From: WHSW01 sp033856255
GTDB taxonomy: Bacteria; Actinomycetota; Thermoleophilia; Solirubrobacterales; 70-9
Reading direction: 5' to 3'
NCBI GenBank assembly: GCA_033856255.1
Contig: JAWVFH010000037.1
Span: 1-64,000, forward strand
Length of the DNA stretch: 64,000 nucleotides
This document shows positions 16,971 to 24,322 of this stretch, piece by piece. A model generated the notes under the pieces. It was not told where the DNA came from. It searched no databases and saw only the letters and a program-made list of their open reading frames with translations. The position numbers were made by a program, and so were the translations under genes. Positions within the stretch are counted from its first letter, which is position 1, and every line of letters begins with the position of its first letter.

Positions 16971-17478
16971 CGCCGCCGCCGTTGTCGAACAGGAACAGCT
17001 CGATCGCGACGCCGGTCTCGAGGTGAACCTGGCTGATCAGGGCCCGTACCGGGCGTCCCGTGGTCTCCTCGACGATCTCGACGAACGACCCCTGAACCGC
17101 GTCCTGGAAGGCCATGCGGGTCGCCTGCACGTGCTCGCCTTTCCCGGCGGCGATCAGGGTCCGCTCCGCGGGAGTGAAGATCTCCTCCAACACGGAGAGC
17201 AGGTAGTCGTGGTGGATGTAGGTCTTTGCGCGCGTCGGCCCGCGACCGTAGAGACGGGCGTGCAGCTGCACGATCCGCCTCGATACCTGCGAGGAGACCT
17301 GGCCCAGTTCAGGGCGTGGCTCCGTCTCTTCGGACTTCAAGCGCGGCTCCGTGTTCGGGAACGTGGGCGGCAGGTGCCTGACGGCCGTCTGACGACCATC
17401 TGTCCTTGCCGGTTTCCGAGAGCCGCTTGCCCTGGCTTCGTTACCTACGCCACCGGAGCACTCAGGTAGATCGATCAT
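16960..17478 (-). CDS. DUF2294-family protein with N-terminal extension, copy 4
   Basis: From ATG 17478 this encodes 172 aa. The C-terminal 115 residues are a DUF2294 domain (LHARLYGRGPTRAKTYIHHDY, EEIFTPAERTLIAAGKGE, VHLETGVAIELFLF). The first 55 residues are a basic, probably disordered extension not seen in the other copies. An open frame continues upstream to 17643, but that part overlaps the leader of the STAS gene and has wrong-frame composition, so I choose 17478. It is first in a leftward three-gene DUF2294 operon and divergent from the STAS gene. Confidence 0.78.
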   Translation of the reverse strand: MIDLPECSGGVGNEARASGSRKPARTDGRQTAVRHLPPTFPNTEPRLKSEETEPRPELGQVSSQVSRRIVQLHARLYGRGPTRAKTYIHHDYLLSVLEEIFTPAERTLIAAGKGEHVQATRMAFQDAVQGSFVEIVEETTGRPVRALISQVHLETGVAIELFLFDNGGGDDA

Positions 17479-17594
17479 ACGCACCTTCGCGCCCAACTTG
17501 GCGAAACCTTGCCTAGCGGGCGCGATCCGGGATAGGCTGCCTGCGGCGACCCGGCTCCTTGGTGGGCTGGGGCGTCGGCCTCGGCGCTGCGAGA

Positions 17595-17622
17595 CCCTTC
17601 GCGGACACCAGGACGCGAAGGG
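17595..17622 (+). promoter_or_regulatory. Perfect 9-bp hairpin in the STAS gene leader
   Basis: CCCTTCGCG at 17595-17603 pairs perfectly with CGCGAAGGG at 17614-17622 around a 10-nt loop. No T-run follows, so it is unlikely to be a terminator. It lies 33 nt before the putative ATA start of the STAS gene and inside the divergent intergenic region, so it may be an mRNA leader element or a protein-binding palindrome. Confidence 0.4.
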
Positions 17623-17655
17623 GACTACGGCACCAGCTTCCAACGGAGGTCACCT

Positions 17656-18000
17656 ATAGCCGGCTGGGCTAAACGGAACGGCAACGGCCGCTCGTCGCGT
17701 CTGACGATCGAGCTCGGCCACAGCGGCGACATCTGCCGCCTCTCGCTGCACGGGGAGCTGGACCAGGAGAGCTGCGACGGCTTCGAGCTGGCGCTCGGCG
17801 CCGCGCTCGCCAGCGACGCCGACCAGGTCCTGGTCGATCTCGACGGGCTCGCGTTCATCGACTCGGTCGGGCTGCAGTCACTGCTGCGCGCCAAGCGCCG
17901 CAGTGACAGGGAGGGGCGGCTGCGAATGACGCGCGGCCAGGGCGAGGTCGCCCAGCTGTTCCGGCTCACCGCGATGGACCTGGTCCTGCCGTTCGAGTAA
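17656..18000 (+). CDS. STAS-domain anti-sigma factor antagonist with a non-standard start
   Basis: This open frame encodes a STAS domain of the SpoIIAA/RsbV class: strands and helices in order, with the phosphoacceptor region FIDSVGLQSLL, where S70 would be phosphorylated by an anti-sigma kinase. The sequence reads cleanly to TAA at 18000. There is no ATG, GTG or TTG in frame anywhere between the upstream stop at 17533 and the domain. A strong GGAGGT ribosome binding site (17645-17650) points, with 5 nt spacing, to ATA at 17656, giving 114 aa. So either ATA is used or the start has been lost. Its kinase and sigma factor are not in the window. Confidence 0.78.
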   Translation: MAGWAKRNGNGRSSRLTIELGHSGDICRLSLHGELDQESCDGFELALGAALASDADQVLVDLDGLAFIDSVGLQSLLRAKRRSDREGRLRMTRGQGEVAQLFRLTAMDLVLPFE

Positions 18001-18010
18001 GCCGGAAGCC

Positions 18011-19378
18011 TCAAGCGCGTGGGCCGCGGCGCAGAAGCCATGCCGTCACGGCCGCGGCGACCGCGCAGAGCGCCGCGGTGACGTAGAACCCGGTCGCCAG
18101 ATCGGCGGTGACGATGATGCCGCCGATCACCGCGAGGCCGAGCGTCGCGGCGAGCTGGCGAGACGCGGCCATCAGGCCGAACGCCTCCGACTCCTGCTCG
18201 CCTGCGACCGTGTTCATCGCGGCGAGGTTGGCCGACGGCTGCACGACCCCGGACCCGATCGCGATCGGGACGAGCCCGACGATCACCAGCGCGGTTCCCT
18301 GCCGGTCCATGCCGACCGCGACCAGCAATGCGCCGGCGGCGGTCACCACCATGCCGAAGTTGCACACGCCCGCCGGGCCGACCCGGTCCGCCAGCCGGCC
18401 CGCGAGCGGCGCGGCGACCACGGTCGGCAGGGCCAGAGCGAGCAGCGCGACTCCCGCGGTCGAGGCGCTCATGCCGATCACCTGCTGGAGGTAGATCGAC
18501 GTGTACACGGTCACGATCACGACCGCGAGCCGGTTGACGCTGACGCCGAGCGAGGCGCCCGCGTAGGTGCGCTGGGCGAACAACCGCAGGTTGAAGAAGG
18601 GCGCGGGGATCCTGAGCTCGCGGACGATGGCGACCGCGAGCGCCAACGATCCTCCGCCGCCAAGGGCAATCGTCCTGGCGCTCGTCCAGCCCCAGCTCTC
18701 GGCCTGCATCAGCGCGATCACGATCGCCACCAAGGCCGCGATCACGACTCCGGCGCCCAGCGGGTCGCTGACCCTGGCCCCGGCCGCTCCGCGGCGGCCG
18801 GCGACGCGAAGGAACACGAGACCGGCAACGCAGCCGATCACCGGCAGGTTGAGCACGAATACCGAGCGCCACCCGAACGCATCCACCAGCACCCCGCCGA
18901 TCACCGGCCCGAGGGCGAGGAACGCCCCAGAGACGCCCAGGCAGATGCCGAGCGCGCGTCCGCGTTCATGCTCGGCGTAGCTCTCCGAGACCAGGCCCGT
19001 CGCGTTCGGCATCATCATCCCGGCGCCGATGCCCTGCAGAACCCGTCCGCTCAGCATCAGGAGCTCGTCCTGCGCCAGCGCGCCCGCCACCGAGCCGAGC
19101 GCCAGGATCGTGGTGCCGGCCAGGAACAACCTTCGCCGCCCGTACACGTCGCCGAGCCGTCCCGCGATTGCGACCGTCCCGGCCAGCGCCAGCAGGTAGG
19201 CGTTGATGACCCACTGCAGGGCCAGGTCCGAGAGCCCCAGCTCGTCGCCGATCGTCGGCAGCGCCACCGCCACGGCGGTCTGATCGATGTAGATCAGCGC
19301 CAGGGCTCCGGTCATCGCGACAAGGGCCCAGTGCCAGCGCCAGCGTGCGCCTGAGGCGCCGTTAGGGTTCACGGCCAC
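18011..19378 (-). CDS. MFS drug/proton antiporter, EmrB/QacA (DHA2) type
   Basis: This 455-aa integral membrane protein has the DHA2-family signatures: IYIDQTAVAVALPTI in the first membrane segment, GRLGDVYGRRRLFL in the loop after segment 2, and about 14 hydrophobic segments. It should export small molecules using the proton gradient. The start is GTG 19376-19378, which directly abuts the ATG of the divergent amidotransferase gene; a later ATG (19315) would fall inside the first membrane segment. Its promoter must therefore lie within the amidotransferase coding region. It ends convergently 10 bp from the STAS gene. It may export the product of the enzymes encoded beside it, but that is inference. 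Confidence 0.88.
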   Translation of the reverse strand: MAVNPNGASGARWRWHWALVAMTGALALIYIDQTAVAVALPTIGDELGLSDLALQWVINAYLLALAGTVAIAGRLGDVYGRRRLFLAGTTILALGSVAGALAQDELLMLSGRVLQGIGAGMMMPNATGLVSESYAEHERGRALGICLGVSGAFLALGPVIGGVLVDAFGWRSVFVLNLPVIGCVAGLVFLRVAGRRGAAGARVSDPLGAGVVIAALVAIVIALMQAESWGWTSARTIALGGGGSLALAVAIVRELRIPAPFFNLRLFAQRTYAGASLGVSVNRLAVVIVTVYTSIYLQQVIGMSASTAGVALLALALPTVVAAPLAGRLADRVGPAGVCNFGMVVTAAGALLVAVGMDRQGTALVIVGLVPIAIGSGVVQPSANLAAMNTVAGEQESEAFGLMAASRQLAATLGLAVIGGIIVTADLATGFYVTAALCAVAAAVTAWLLRRGPRA

Positions 19379-20257
19379 ATGTGCCGCCTATTCGCGATGA
19401 CCGCCGGCGAGGAACGCATCACGGTCTCACACTGGCTTCTCGACGCCTCGGACAGCCTGGTCGCGCAGAGCCACTTCGAGCCGGACGGGACCGGGCTGGG
19501 GTTCTTCGACGAATCCGGCAACCCGGTCGTCGACCGCCAGCCGCTCGCGGCGTTTCGCGACGACGAGTTCACGAAGGTGGCTCGCACCGAGCGGTCATCG
19601 ACGTTCCTCGCGCATATCCGATTCGCCTCGGTCCCCTCCTTCGCGATCACCGACACCCACCCCTTCCAGCGCGAGGGAATGCTCTTCGCCCACAACGGGG
19701 TTCTCGACGGGGTCGAGGACCTCGAGCGCGAGATCGGCGAGGAGTACATGGGGCCGGTGGAGGGCCGGACCGACTCCGAGCGGCTGTTCGCCCTGATCAC
19801 CAAGCGGATCGACGAGCTGGGAGACGTCGGCGAGGGGATCGCCTCCGCGGTCGGGTGGGTGGCCGACAACGTGCCCGTCTACTCGCTCAACCTGACGCTC
19901 GGTACCGCCGACGAGCTGTGGGCCCTTCGCTACCCCGACACGCACGAGCTGTTCGTGGTGGAGCGCCGTCAAGAAGGCGGGCCGGCCCCCGGCGAGTTCT
20001 ACGGCAGGAGCCACAACGGGGCGCTGCGCGTCCACAGTCAGGAGATCGACGACAAGCCGGTCGTGATCGTCGCGAGCGAGCGGATGGACGATCACCCGGA
20101 CTGGCGCGCGCTCGAACCGGGCGAGCTGCTCCACGTCACCCCGGATGTGGTGGCGCATTCGCGGATCATCCTCGACCGCCCGCCCAGCCACCCGCTCGGG
20201 GTCGATGACCTCGACCCGCGCTCCGCCGAATCGCAGCGCAACCCGAAGGCCGTGTAG
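19379..20257 (+). CDS. Class II glutamine amidotransferase (EgtC/YafJ-like)
   Basis: The 292-aa protein begins MCRLFAM; the N-terminal nucleophile hydrolase mechanism needs Cys2 freed by removal of Met1, so the start is certain. Further family marks are LAHIRFAS, THPFQREGMLFAHNG and the SERLF segment. Relatives include EgtC, which removes the gamma-glutamyl group in ergothioneine biosynthesis, and YafJ-type amidohydrolases. No synthase domain is attached, so it probably acts as an amide hydrolase. The DUF917 gene follows after 2 nt, giving a clear operon. The first base directly abuts the divergent MFS start codon. Confidence 0.88.
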   Translation: MCRLFAMTAGEERITVSHWLLDASDSLVAQSHFEPDGTGLGFFDESGNPVVDRQPLAAFRDDEFTKVARTERSSTFLAHIRFASVPSFAITDTHPFQREGMLFAHNGVLDGVEDLEREIGEEYMGPVEGRTDSERLFALITKRIDELGDVGEGIASAVGWVADNVPVYSLNLTLGTADELWALRYPDTHELFVVERRQEGGPAPGEFYGRSHNGALRVHSQEIDDKPVVIVASERMDDHPDWRALEPGELLHVTPDVVAHSRIILDRPPSHPLGVDDLDPRSAESQRNPKAV

Positions 20258-20259
20258 CG

Positions 20260-21396
20260 ATGCCGACCCGGACGATCTCGACCGTCGATCAAGCCGAGGC
20301 GCTGGTTGACGGGCTGACCCTTCTGGGCACCGGCGGAGGCGGCAGCCCGAAGGAGTGGCGCGGTCTGCTGCGGGAGAAGATCGGAAGCGGCGAGTCGTTC
20401 ACGTGGACCGACATGGACGAGCTCGACGGCTCCAGCTACGGCTGCACCGTCTTCAAGACCGGCTCGATCGCGCCCGCCGCGGCCAAGCCCGAGCTCATCG
20501 AGCGGATGGGCTTCTCCGACCCGCGGGTGCCGAACCCGATGGTCGACGCCGTGCACGGTCTGGGTCGACGGCTCGGCGTCGAGATCGAGGTCGTGTTCGC
20601 GGTCGAGCTCGGGGGGATCAACACCCCAGCGCCGATGAGCGCCGCGATGGACATGGGCGCAACGCTCGCCGATGCGAGCTGCTCCGATCGCAGCATCCCC
20701 GAGTTGGATCAGATTCCGGCCATCGCGGCCGGCCGCGGGATGGCCCCCGCGTCGGTCGCCGACACGTGGGGCAACAGGATCGTCGTCGAGGCCGCCCCCT
20801 CCGTGCGCGCCGCCGAGCACCTGGTCAAGTCGCTGAGCGTGTTCACGCAGGCCGCCGACCCGGATGCGATGTGCGCCGTGGCGATGCTGGCGATGCCGAT
20901 CTCCGAGCTGCGCGATTTCGTGGTCCGTGACTCGCTGACGCTGGCACTCGAGGTCGGCACCGCGATCCACGGGGCCGTCGCCGGCAATGCCGATCCGGCG
21001 CAGGCCGCGGCGGGCGCGGTGGGCGGTCAGGTGCTGTTCGAGGGCCCGGTGGTCGAGCGTGACTGGAAGGACCAGGACGGCTACATGACGGGAACCGTCC
21101 TGATGGAGGGCAGCGGCGAGTTCGAGGGCAGCAAGATGAAGATCTGGCACCAAAACGAGAACCACATCACCTGGCTCGACGATCAGCCGTACGTAACGAG
21201 CCCCGACCTGATCATGACCCTCGACGGCAAGACCGGCCGGCCCTACACCAACGCCGACATCGACAAGGGCACCGAGCTGGCGATCATCGGCAGGGCCGCC
21301 AACCCCCTGTTCGGCACACCGGACGCGATCGCCGCCGGCGGACCCCGCCACTATGGCTTCGACCTCGACTACCGGCCGTTCGCTGAAGTCGTCTAG
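20260..21396 (+). CDS. DUF917 / S-methyl thiohydantoin desulfurase-like protein
   Basis: The 378-aa protein matches the DUF917 family in length and motifs: LLGTGGGGSP near the N-terminus, the GxNTPAPM region and a C-terminal beta domain (LDDQPYVTSPDLIMTLD). Some members act on S-methyl thiohydantoin in the breakdown of S-methyl ergothioneine; others sit with hydantoinases. It is 2 nt behind the EgtC-like amidotransferase, so a shared pathway on a gamma-glutamyl or sulfur heterocyclic compound is plausible but unproven. The last 4 nt (CTAG) overlap the convergent nitroreductase-like gene. Confidence 0.83.
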   Translation: MPTRTISTVDQAEALVDGLTLLGTGGGGSPKEWRGLLREKIGSGESFTWTDMDELDGSSYGCTVFKTGSIAPAAAKPELIERMGFSDPRVPNPMVDAVHGLGRRLGVEIEVVFAVELGGINTPAPMSAAMDMGATLADASCSDRSIPELDQIPAIAAGRGMAPASVADTWGNRIVVEAAPSVRAAEHLVKSLSVFTQAADPDAMCAVAMLAMPISELRDFVVRDSLTLALEVGTAIHGAVAGNADPAQAAAGAVGGQVLFEGPVVERDWKDQDGYMTGTVLMEGSGEFEGSKMKIWHQNENHITWLDDQPYVTSPDLIMTLDGKTGRPYTNADIDKGTELAIIGRAANPLFGTPDAIAAGGPRHYGFDLDYRPFAEVV

Positions 21397-22691
21397 TGCC
21401 AGCGCTCCATGTGGGAGCGGTGCGTGTCGAGCAGGTGGCCCGGCTCGAAGAGCTCGTCGTAGTAGTCGATGTCGAGGTGGTGAACCTGCAGGAACGTGAT
21501 GCTGAAGATCGTCGGCACCGTCCCGGGGAACTTGCCGAACGTGTCGTAGATGTACTGGGCCATGACGCCGACGCAGTCCTTGAACTCCTCGCTGTGCACC
21601 TGCGCGCTCGATCGCACACCGCGGCTGTCCTTCCACGGGCCCGGTGTGTCGGGGTTGTAGGGACCGCCGGGCCCGAACTTGCGCTCAGCGAATGCCTCGA
21701 CCGCCGCGCGCATGTCCGGGTAGTGCGGCGGCGAGAGTCCCTCGAAGACGCCGGGGATCCCGGTCGGGTTGGGGATCGTCCAGTCGTCGTGCTGGTCGTA
21801 GGCGAATCCGAGGCCCGGCGCCTCGGGGTCGTCCATGGTCCCGTAGAGCGCGAACCGGTTGATGCCATCGAACATCCAGCCCCCCAGCCCCGTCGCCTGC
21901 AGCATCAGCATCCCGGCGAGGCACGAGCACGAGAGCTCGGCCGTGCACTCGGTCAGCGCGTACGTCTCCATGTAGGAGAGCGCCCGCGCCGGCTGCTCGA
22001 CGTCGACGATGTCGGAGAAGCGATCGAGTCCCGGGATCTGACGGTCGTTGACGTCGTCGTAGATGCAGTGCCCGTTCTGGACCAGGAAGCACAGCAGCGC
22101 GATCAGCTGCTGCGCCACGTCGCCGACGGGGATGATCAACGTCGATCCCGGCACGTTCGCGCACCACGTGTTGTGGGCGATGATGTACGGCTCGCGGGGC
22201 GGCGTCGGGATGCGGTGGTCGCTGAGCTGCTTGATCCGCTTGCCGTGAGCCTCGAGCGCCTCGATCAGCGACCCCTCGTCGTCCGGGATCCCGTCGACCA
22301 GGGCCGGGGCGTCGCGGGTCGGGAACATGTAGGTCCCGCGGTCGTTGGTGAAGAACAGCTCGCTGGTGTGGTACCCGGCGGCTGAGGGCATCGCGCGCCC
22401 GCCGGCGGCGGCCGAGTAGTTCGAGACGTGCGGCGCGTAGAGCGGCGAGCCCTTGATCGACGAATGCCAGCCGGTGTTGCCGGCCATGCCGTTGAGAACG
22501 AGCAGCTCCTCCAGCTCGGTGAGGGGCACCGGCTCGTGCTGCGAGGCGAAGCCGAGCGGATTGGCCGGTGCGGTGACGCCCATCGAGAAGCGGCGCGAGC
22601 GCCGTCCATAGAGCGCTTCGACCAGGCCGAAGGACGTGAGATCCGCGAGGCCCGGCGGAAGGTTCGAGCGGTCGATTTCCGAATAGCTCAC
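21393..22691 (-). CDS. Nitroreductase/SagB-like flavin-fold protein, uncharacterised
   Basis: The 432-aa product has an N-terminal pattern like SagB/ThcOx-type nitroreductases (YGRRSRRFSMG, then EPVPLTELEELLVL and a Gly-rich segment), a central GYHTSELFFTNDRGTYMF strand region, and a helix with CTAELSCSCLAGMLMLQATGLGG that resembles the nitroreductase helix before the GLG motif. I infer an FMN-dependent oxidoreductase fold, but assignment is tentative. The start is GTG 22691 overlapping the stop of the ATP-grasp gene (GTGA), so the two are translationally coupled. ATP-grasp plus oxidase pairs suggest peptide or amino-acid conjugate modification. Confidence 0.62.
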   Translation of the reverse strand: MSYSEIDRSNLPPGLADLTSFGLVEALYGRRSRRFSMGVTAPANPLGFASQHEPVPLTELEELLVLNGMAGNTGWHSSIKGSPLYAPHVSNYSAAAGGRAMPSAAGYHTSELFFTNDRGTYMFPTRDAPALVDGIPDDEGSLIEALEAHGKRIKQLSDHRIPTPPREPYIIAHNTWCANVPGSTLIIPVGDVAQQLIALLCFLVQNGHCIYDDVNDRQIPGLDRFSDIVDVEQPARALSYMETYALTECTAELSCSCLAGMLMLQATGLGGWMFDGINRFALYGTMDDPEAPGLGFAYDQHDDWTIPNPTGIPGVFEGLSPPHYPDMRAAVEAFAERKFGPGGPYNPDTPGPWKDSRGVRSSAQVHSEEFKDCVGVMAQYIYDTFGKFPGTVPTIFSITFLQVHHLDIDYYDELFEPGHLLDTHRSHMERWH

Positions 22692-23944
22692 GGGCCAGCG
22701 CCGACGAACTCGATCGTCGAGAAGACCTGCTCCTGGACGGCGAACAGCTCGTCGGGCGAATCCGCCGCGGCGATCGCGGTGACCATCGCGTCGATGATCC
22801 CGACCCGCGAGTCCTGTTGTTCGACGTTGTGGTGCATCACGTCGAGCACCCCCGGGATCCGGCTCGCTTCCTCGAGTCCGGTGACAGCGGTGACGATCCC
22901 CTCCGGGGTCGGCGGGATCAGGTGCTCGACCCAGCGGTTGAAGTTGATCGTCGGGTCGGGCCGCTGACCGAGCGCGATCCGGCCAGCCTGGGTGATCGCG
23001 TCGAAGTCGGAGGCAGCGTGCCACAGATCGGGGAAGGACCCGCCGAAGCGGCCGTTGACCTCGATGATCCGCGGACCGTCCTTGGTCAGCTTCATCTCGA
23101 TGTGCGTGCCCCCGTCGGTCGCGCCGCACGCCTTGGCCGCCTGCTCGGCGACGTCCTTGACCTGCTGCTGCTTATCCGCGTCGAGCGTCGAGGGCATGAT
23201 CACGCCGGTCTCGCGAAACGGCGGCGCCAGCGGGGCGCGATCGGTGACGTTGATGTGGTGGACCTCCCCCTGGAAGATCAGCGACTCACAGCTGCAGTAA
23301 TCGCCGTATCGCGGATCCCCATGCCAGTCGGTGCCGATCAGCTCCTCCTCGAGGATGTAGCCCTGCTCGTGCTCCTCGGCCATCCTCGTCTGGGCCTGGA
23401 GGTCGAGCGCATCGCGCAGCTCGTCCACCAGCCCCTCGCGGTCCTTCGCCTCGAAGGTGAGGATGCTGCCCGCACCCGCCTGGGGCTTCAGCACCGCCGG
23501 CAGCGGCACGACCTCGAGCGCGGCGTCGACGTCGTCGAGCGTGTTGATCTCGTAGAACAGCGCGCTGGGGACGCCGGCGTCGCGAAAGGCGCGGCGCTGC
23601 AGCAACTTGTTGCGCATCCGGTGAACGGCCTCGACCGGATGGAACGGCAGCTCGAGCTTCTCCGCCGCCTCGGCCGTCTGCAGCAGGATCCACTCGCTGA
23701 AGGTGAGGATTCCGTCGACCGAGTGCTTGTCCGCGTAGGCGAGCGCTTCCGTCACGACTTCATCGGGGTGAGACAGCGCAATGCACTCCCCGTACTGGCG
23801 AATCGTCTCGAGCTCCTGCTCGTGATCGACCTCCATCAGGTTCGGCACGTGCAGAACGACGAGGTCCGCCAGCTCGGCGAGCCGCGGGCAGAAGCTCTGC
23901 GGCGAGATCCCGCCCAACGCCCTGATCACCATCAGCCTCGGCAC
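22688..23944 (-). CDS. ATP-grasp carboxylate-amine ligase-like protein
   Basis: The 418-aa protein has the ATP-grasp plan: an N-terminal Rossmann-like part (residues about 1-110), the ATP-binding strands around VPLPAVLKPQAGAGS, the hinge YILEEELIGTD and the metal site EMKLTKDGPRIIEVNGRFGG. Relatives join a carboxylate to an amine (dipeptides, beta-lactam-like or pyrrolysine-type products) via an acyl phosphate. Its substrates are not predictable. It is the first gene of a two-gene leftward operon with the nitroreductase-like protein. It starts 22 bp from the left end of the tRNA-fragment repeat, at the edge of the genomic island. Confidence 0.85.
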   Translation of the reverse strand: MPRLMVIRALGGISPQSFCPRLAELADLVVLHVPNLMEVDHEQELETIRQYGECIALSHPDEVVTEALAYADKHSVDGILTFSEWILLQTAEAAEKLELPFHPVEAVHRMRNKLLQRRAFRDAGVPSALFYEINTLDDVDAALEVVPLPAVLKPQAGAGSILTFEAKDREGLVDELRDALDLQAQTRMAEEHEQGYILEEELIGTDWHGDPRYGDYCSCESLIFQGEVHHINVTDRAPLAPPFRETGVIMPSTLDADKQQQVKDVAEQAAKACGATDGGTHIEMKLTKDGPRIIEVNGRFGGSFPDLWHAASDFDAITQAGRIALGQRPDPTINFNRWVEHLIPPTPEGIVTAVTGLEEASRIPGVLDVMHHNVEQQDSRVGIIDAMVTAIAAADSPDELFAVQEQVFSTIEFVGAGP

Positions 23945-23969
23945 GCCGACAACCTAACGCCTGCAGATA

Positions 23970-23999
23970 GGCCGGGGAGGGATCGAACCTCCGCCCTAC
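23970..23999 (-). repeat. att-like fragment of tRNA 3' end (distal copy)
   Basis: An exact 30-bp copy of the 3' part of the tRNA at 29445-29517, in the same orientation. It lacks the D-arm and anticodon arm, and the sequence diverges right after the copy, so it is not a functional tRNA. It marks the left edge of the island. Confidence 0.85.
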
Positions 24000-24022
24000 T
24001 CAGCGAAGTACCCGAGGAACTC

Positions 24023-24322
24023 CTAGCGGGGATCAGCTTCGTAGCGCACATGACCGGACGCGTCGGTCTGAGTGACGGCGAATGGCGTGTCGTTCGAGCC
24101 AACCGTCGCCCAACAGGTGAACACAAGGGCGTCCACCTGGTGGACGCCCGATGGACAACTGACGTCTGCCACCTGGCCGCGCTGGTCGGAAATGCTTTGC
24201 TCGATCGCCGACTCGACCTTCTCGGTGTTGAGGATCGTCGGGGCCGCCGATGATCCGCACGCGCCGAGAGCGAGGCTCCCTACCGTCAGGCATACAGCGA
24301 TCACGAGGCGGCGCTGCGTCAC
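24023..24322 (-). CDS. DUF4333-domain lipoprotein
   Basis: This 99-aa protein has a lipoprotein signal peptide ending in the lipobox LALGAC, so it should be lipid-anchored outside the membrane. The rest fits the DUF4333 pattern, with two cysteines (VSCPSGV and VFTCWATV) placed to form a disulfide across a small alpha-beta domain. The role of the domain is unknown. The first 4 nt overlap the stop of the collagen-like gene upstream (ATGA), so the two surface proteins are made together. Confidence 0.85.
   Translation of the reverse strand: MTQRRLVIAVCLTVGSLALGACGSSAAPTILNTEKVESAIEQSISDQRGQVADVSCPSGVHQVDALVFTCWATVGSNDTPFAVTQTDASGHVRYEADPR

Noticed and set aside
23966..24020. Second tRNA gene at the left repeat
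   Set aside because: Only the T-arm and acceptor 3' strand are present; no D-arm, anticodon arm or 5' acceptor strand follows.
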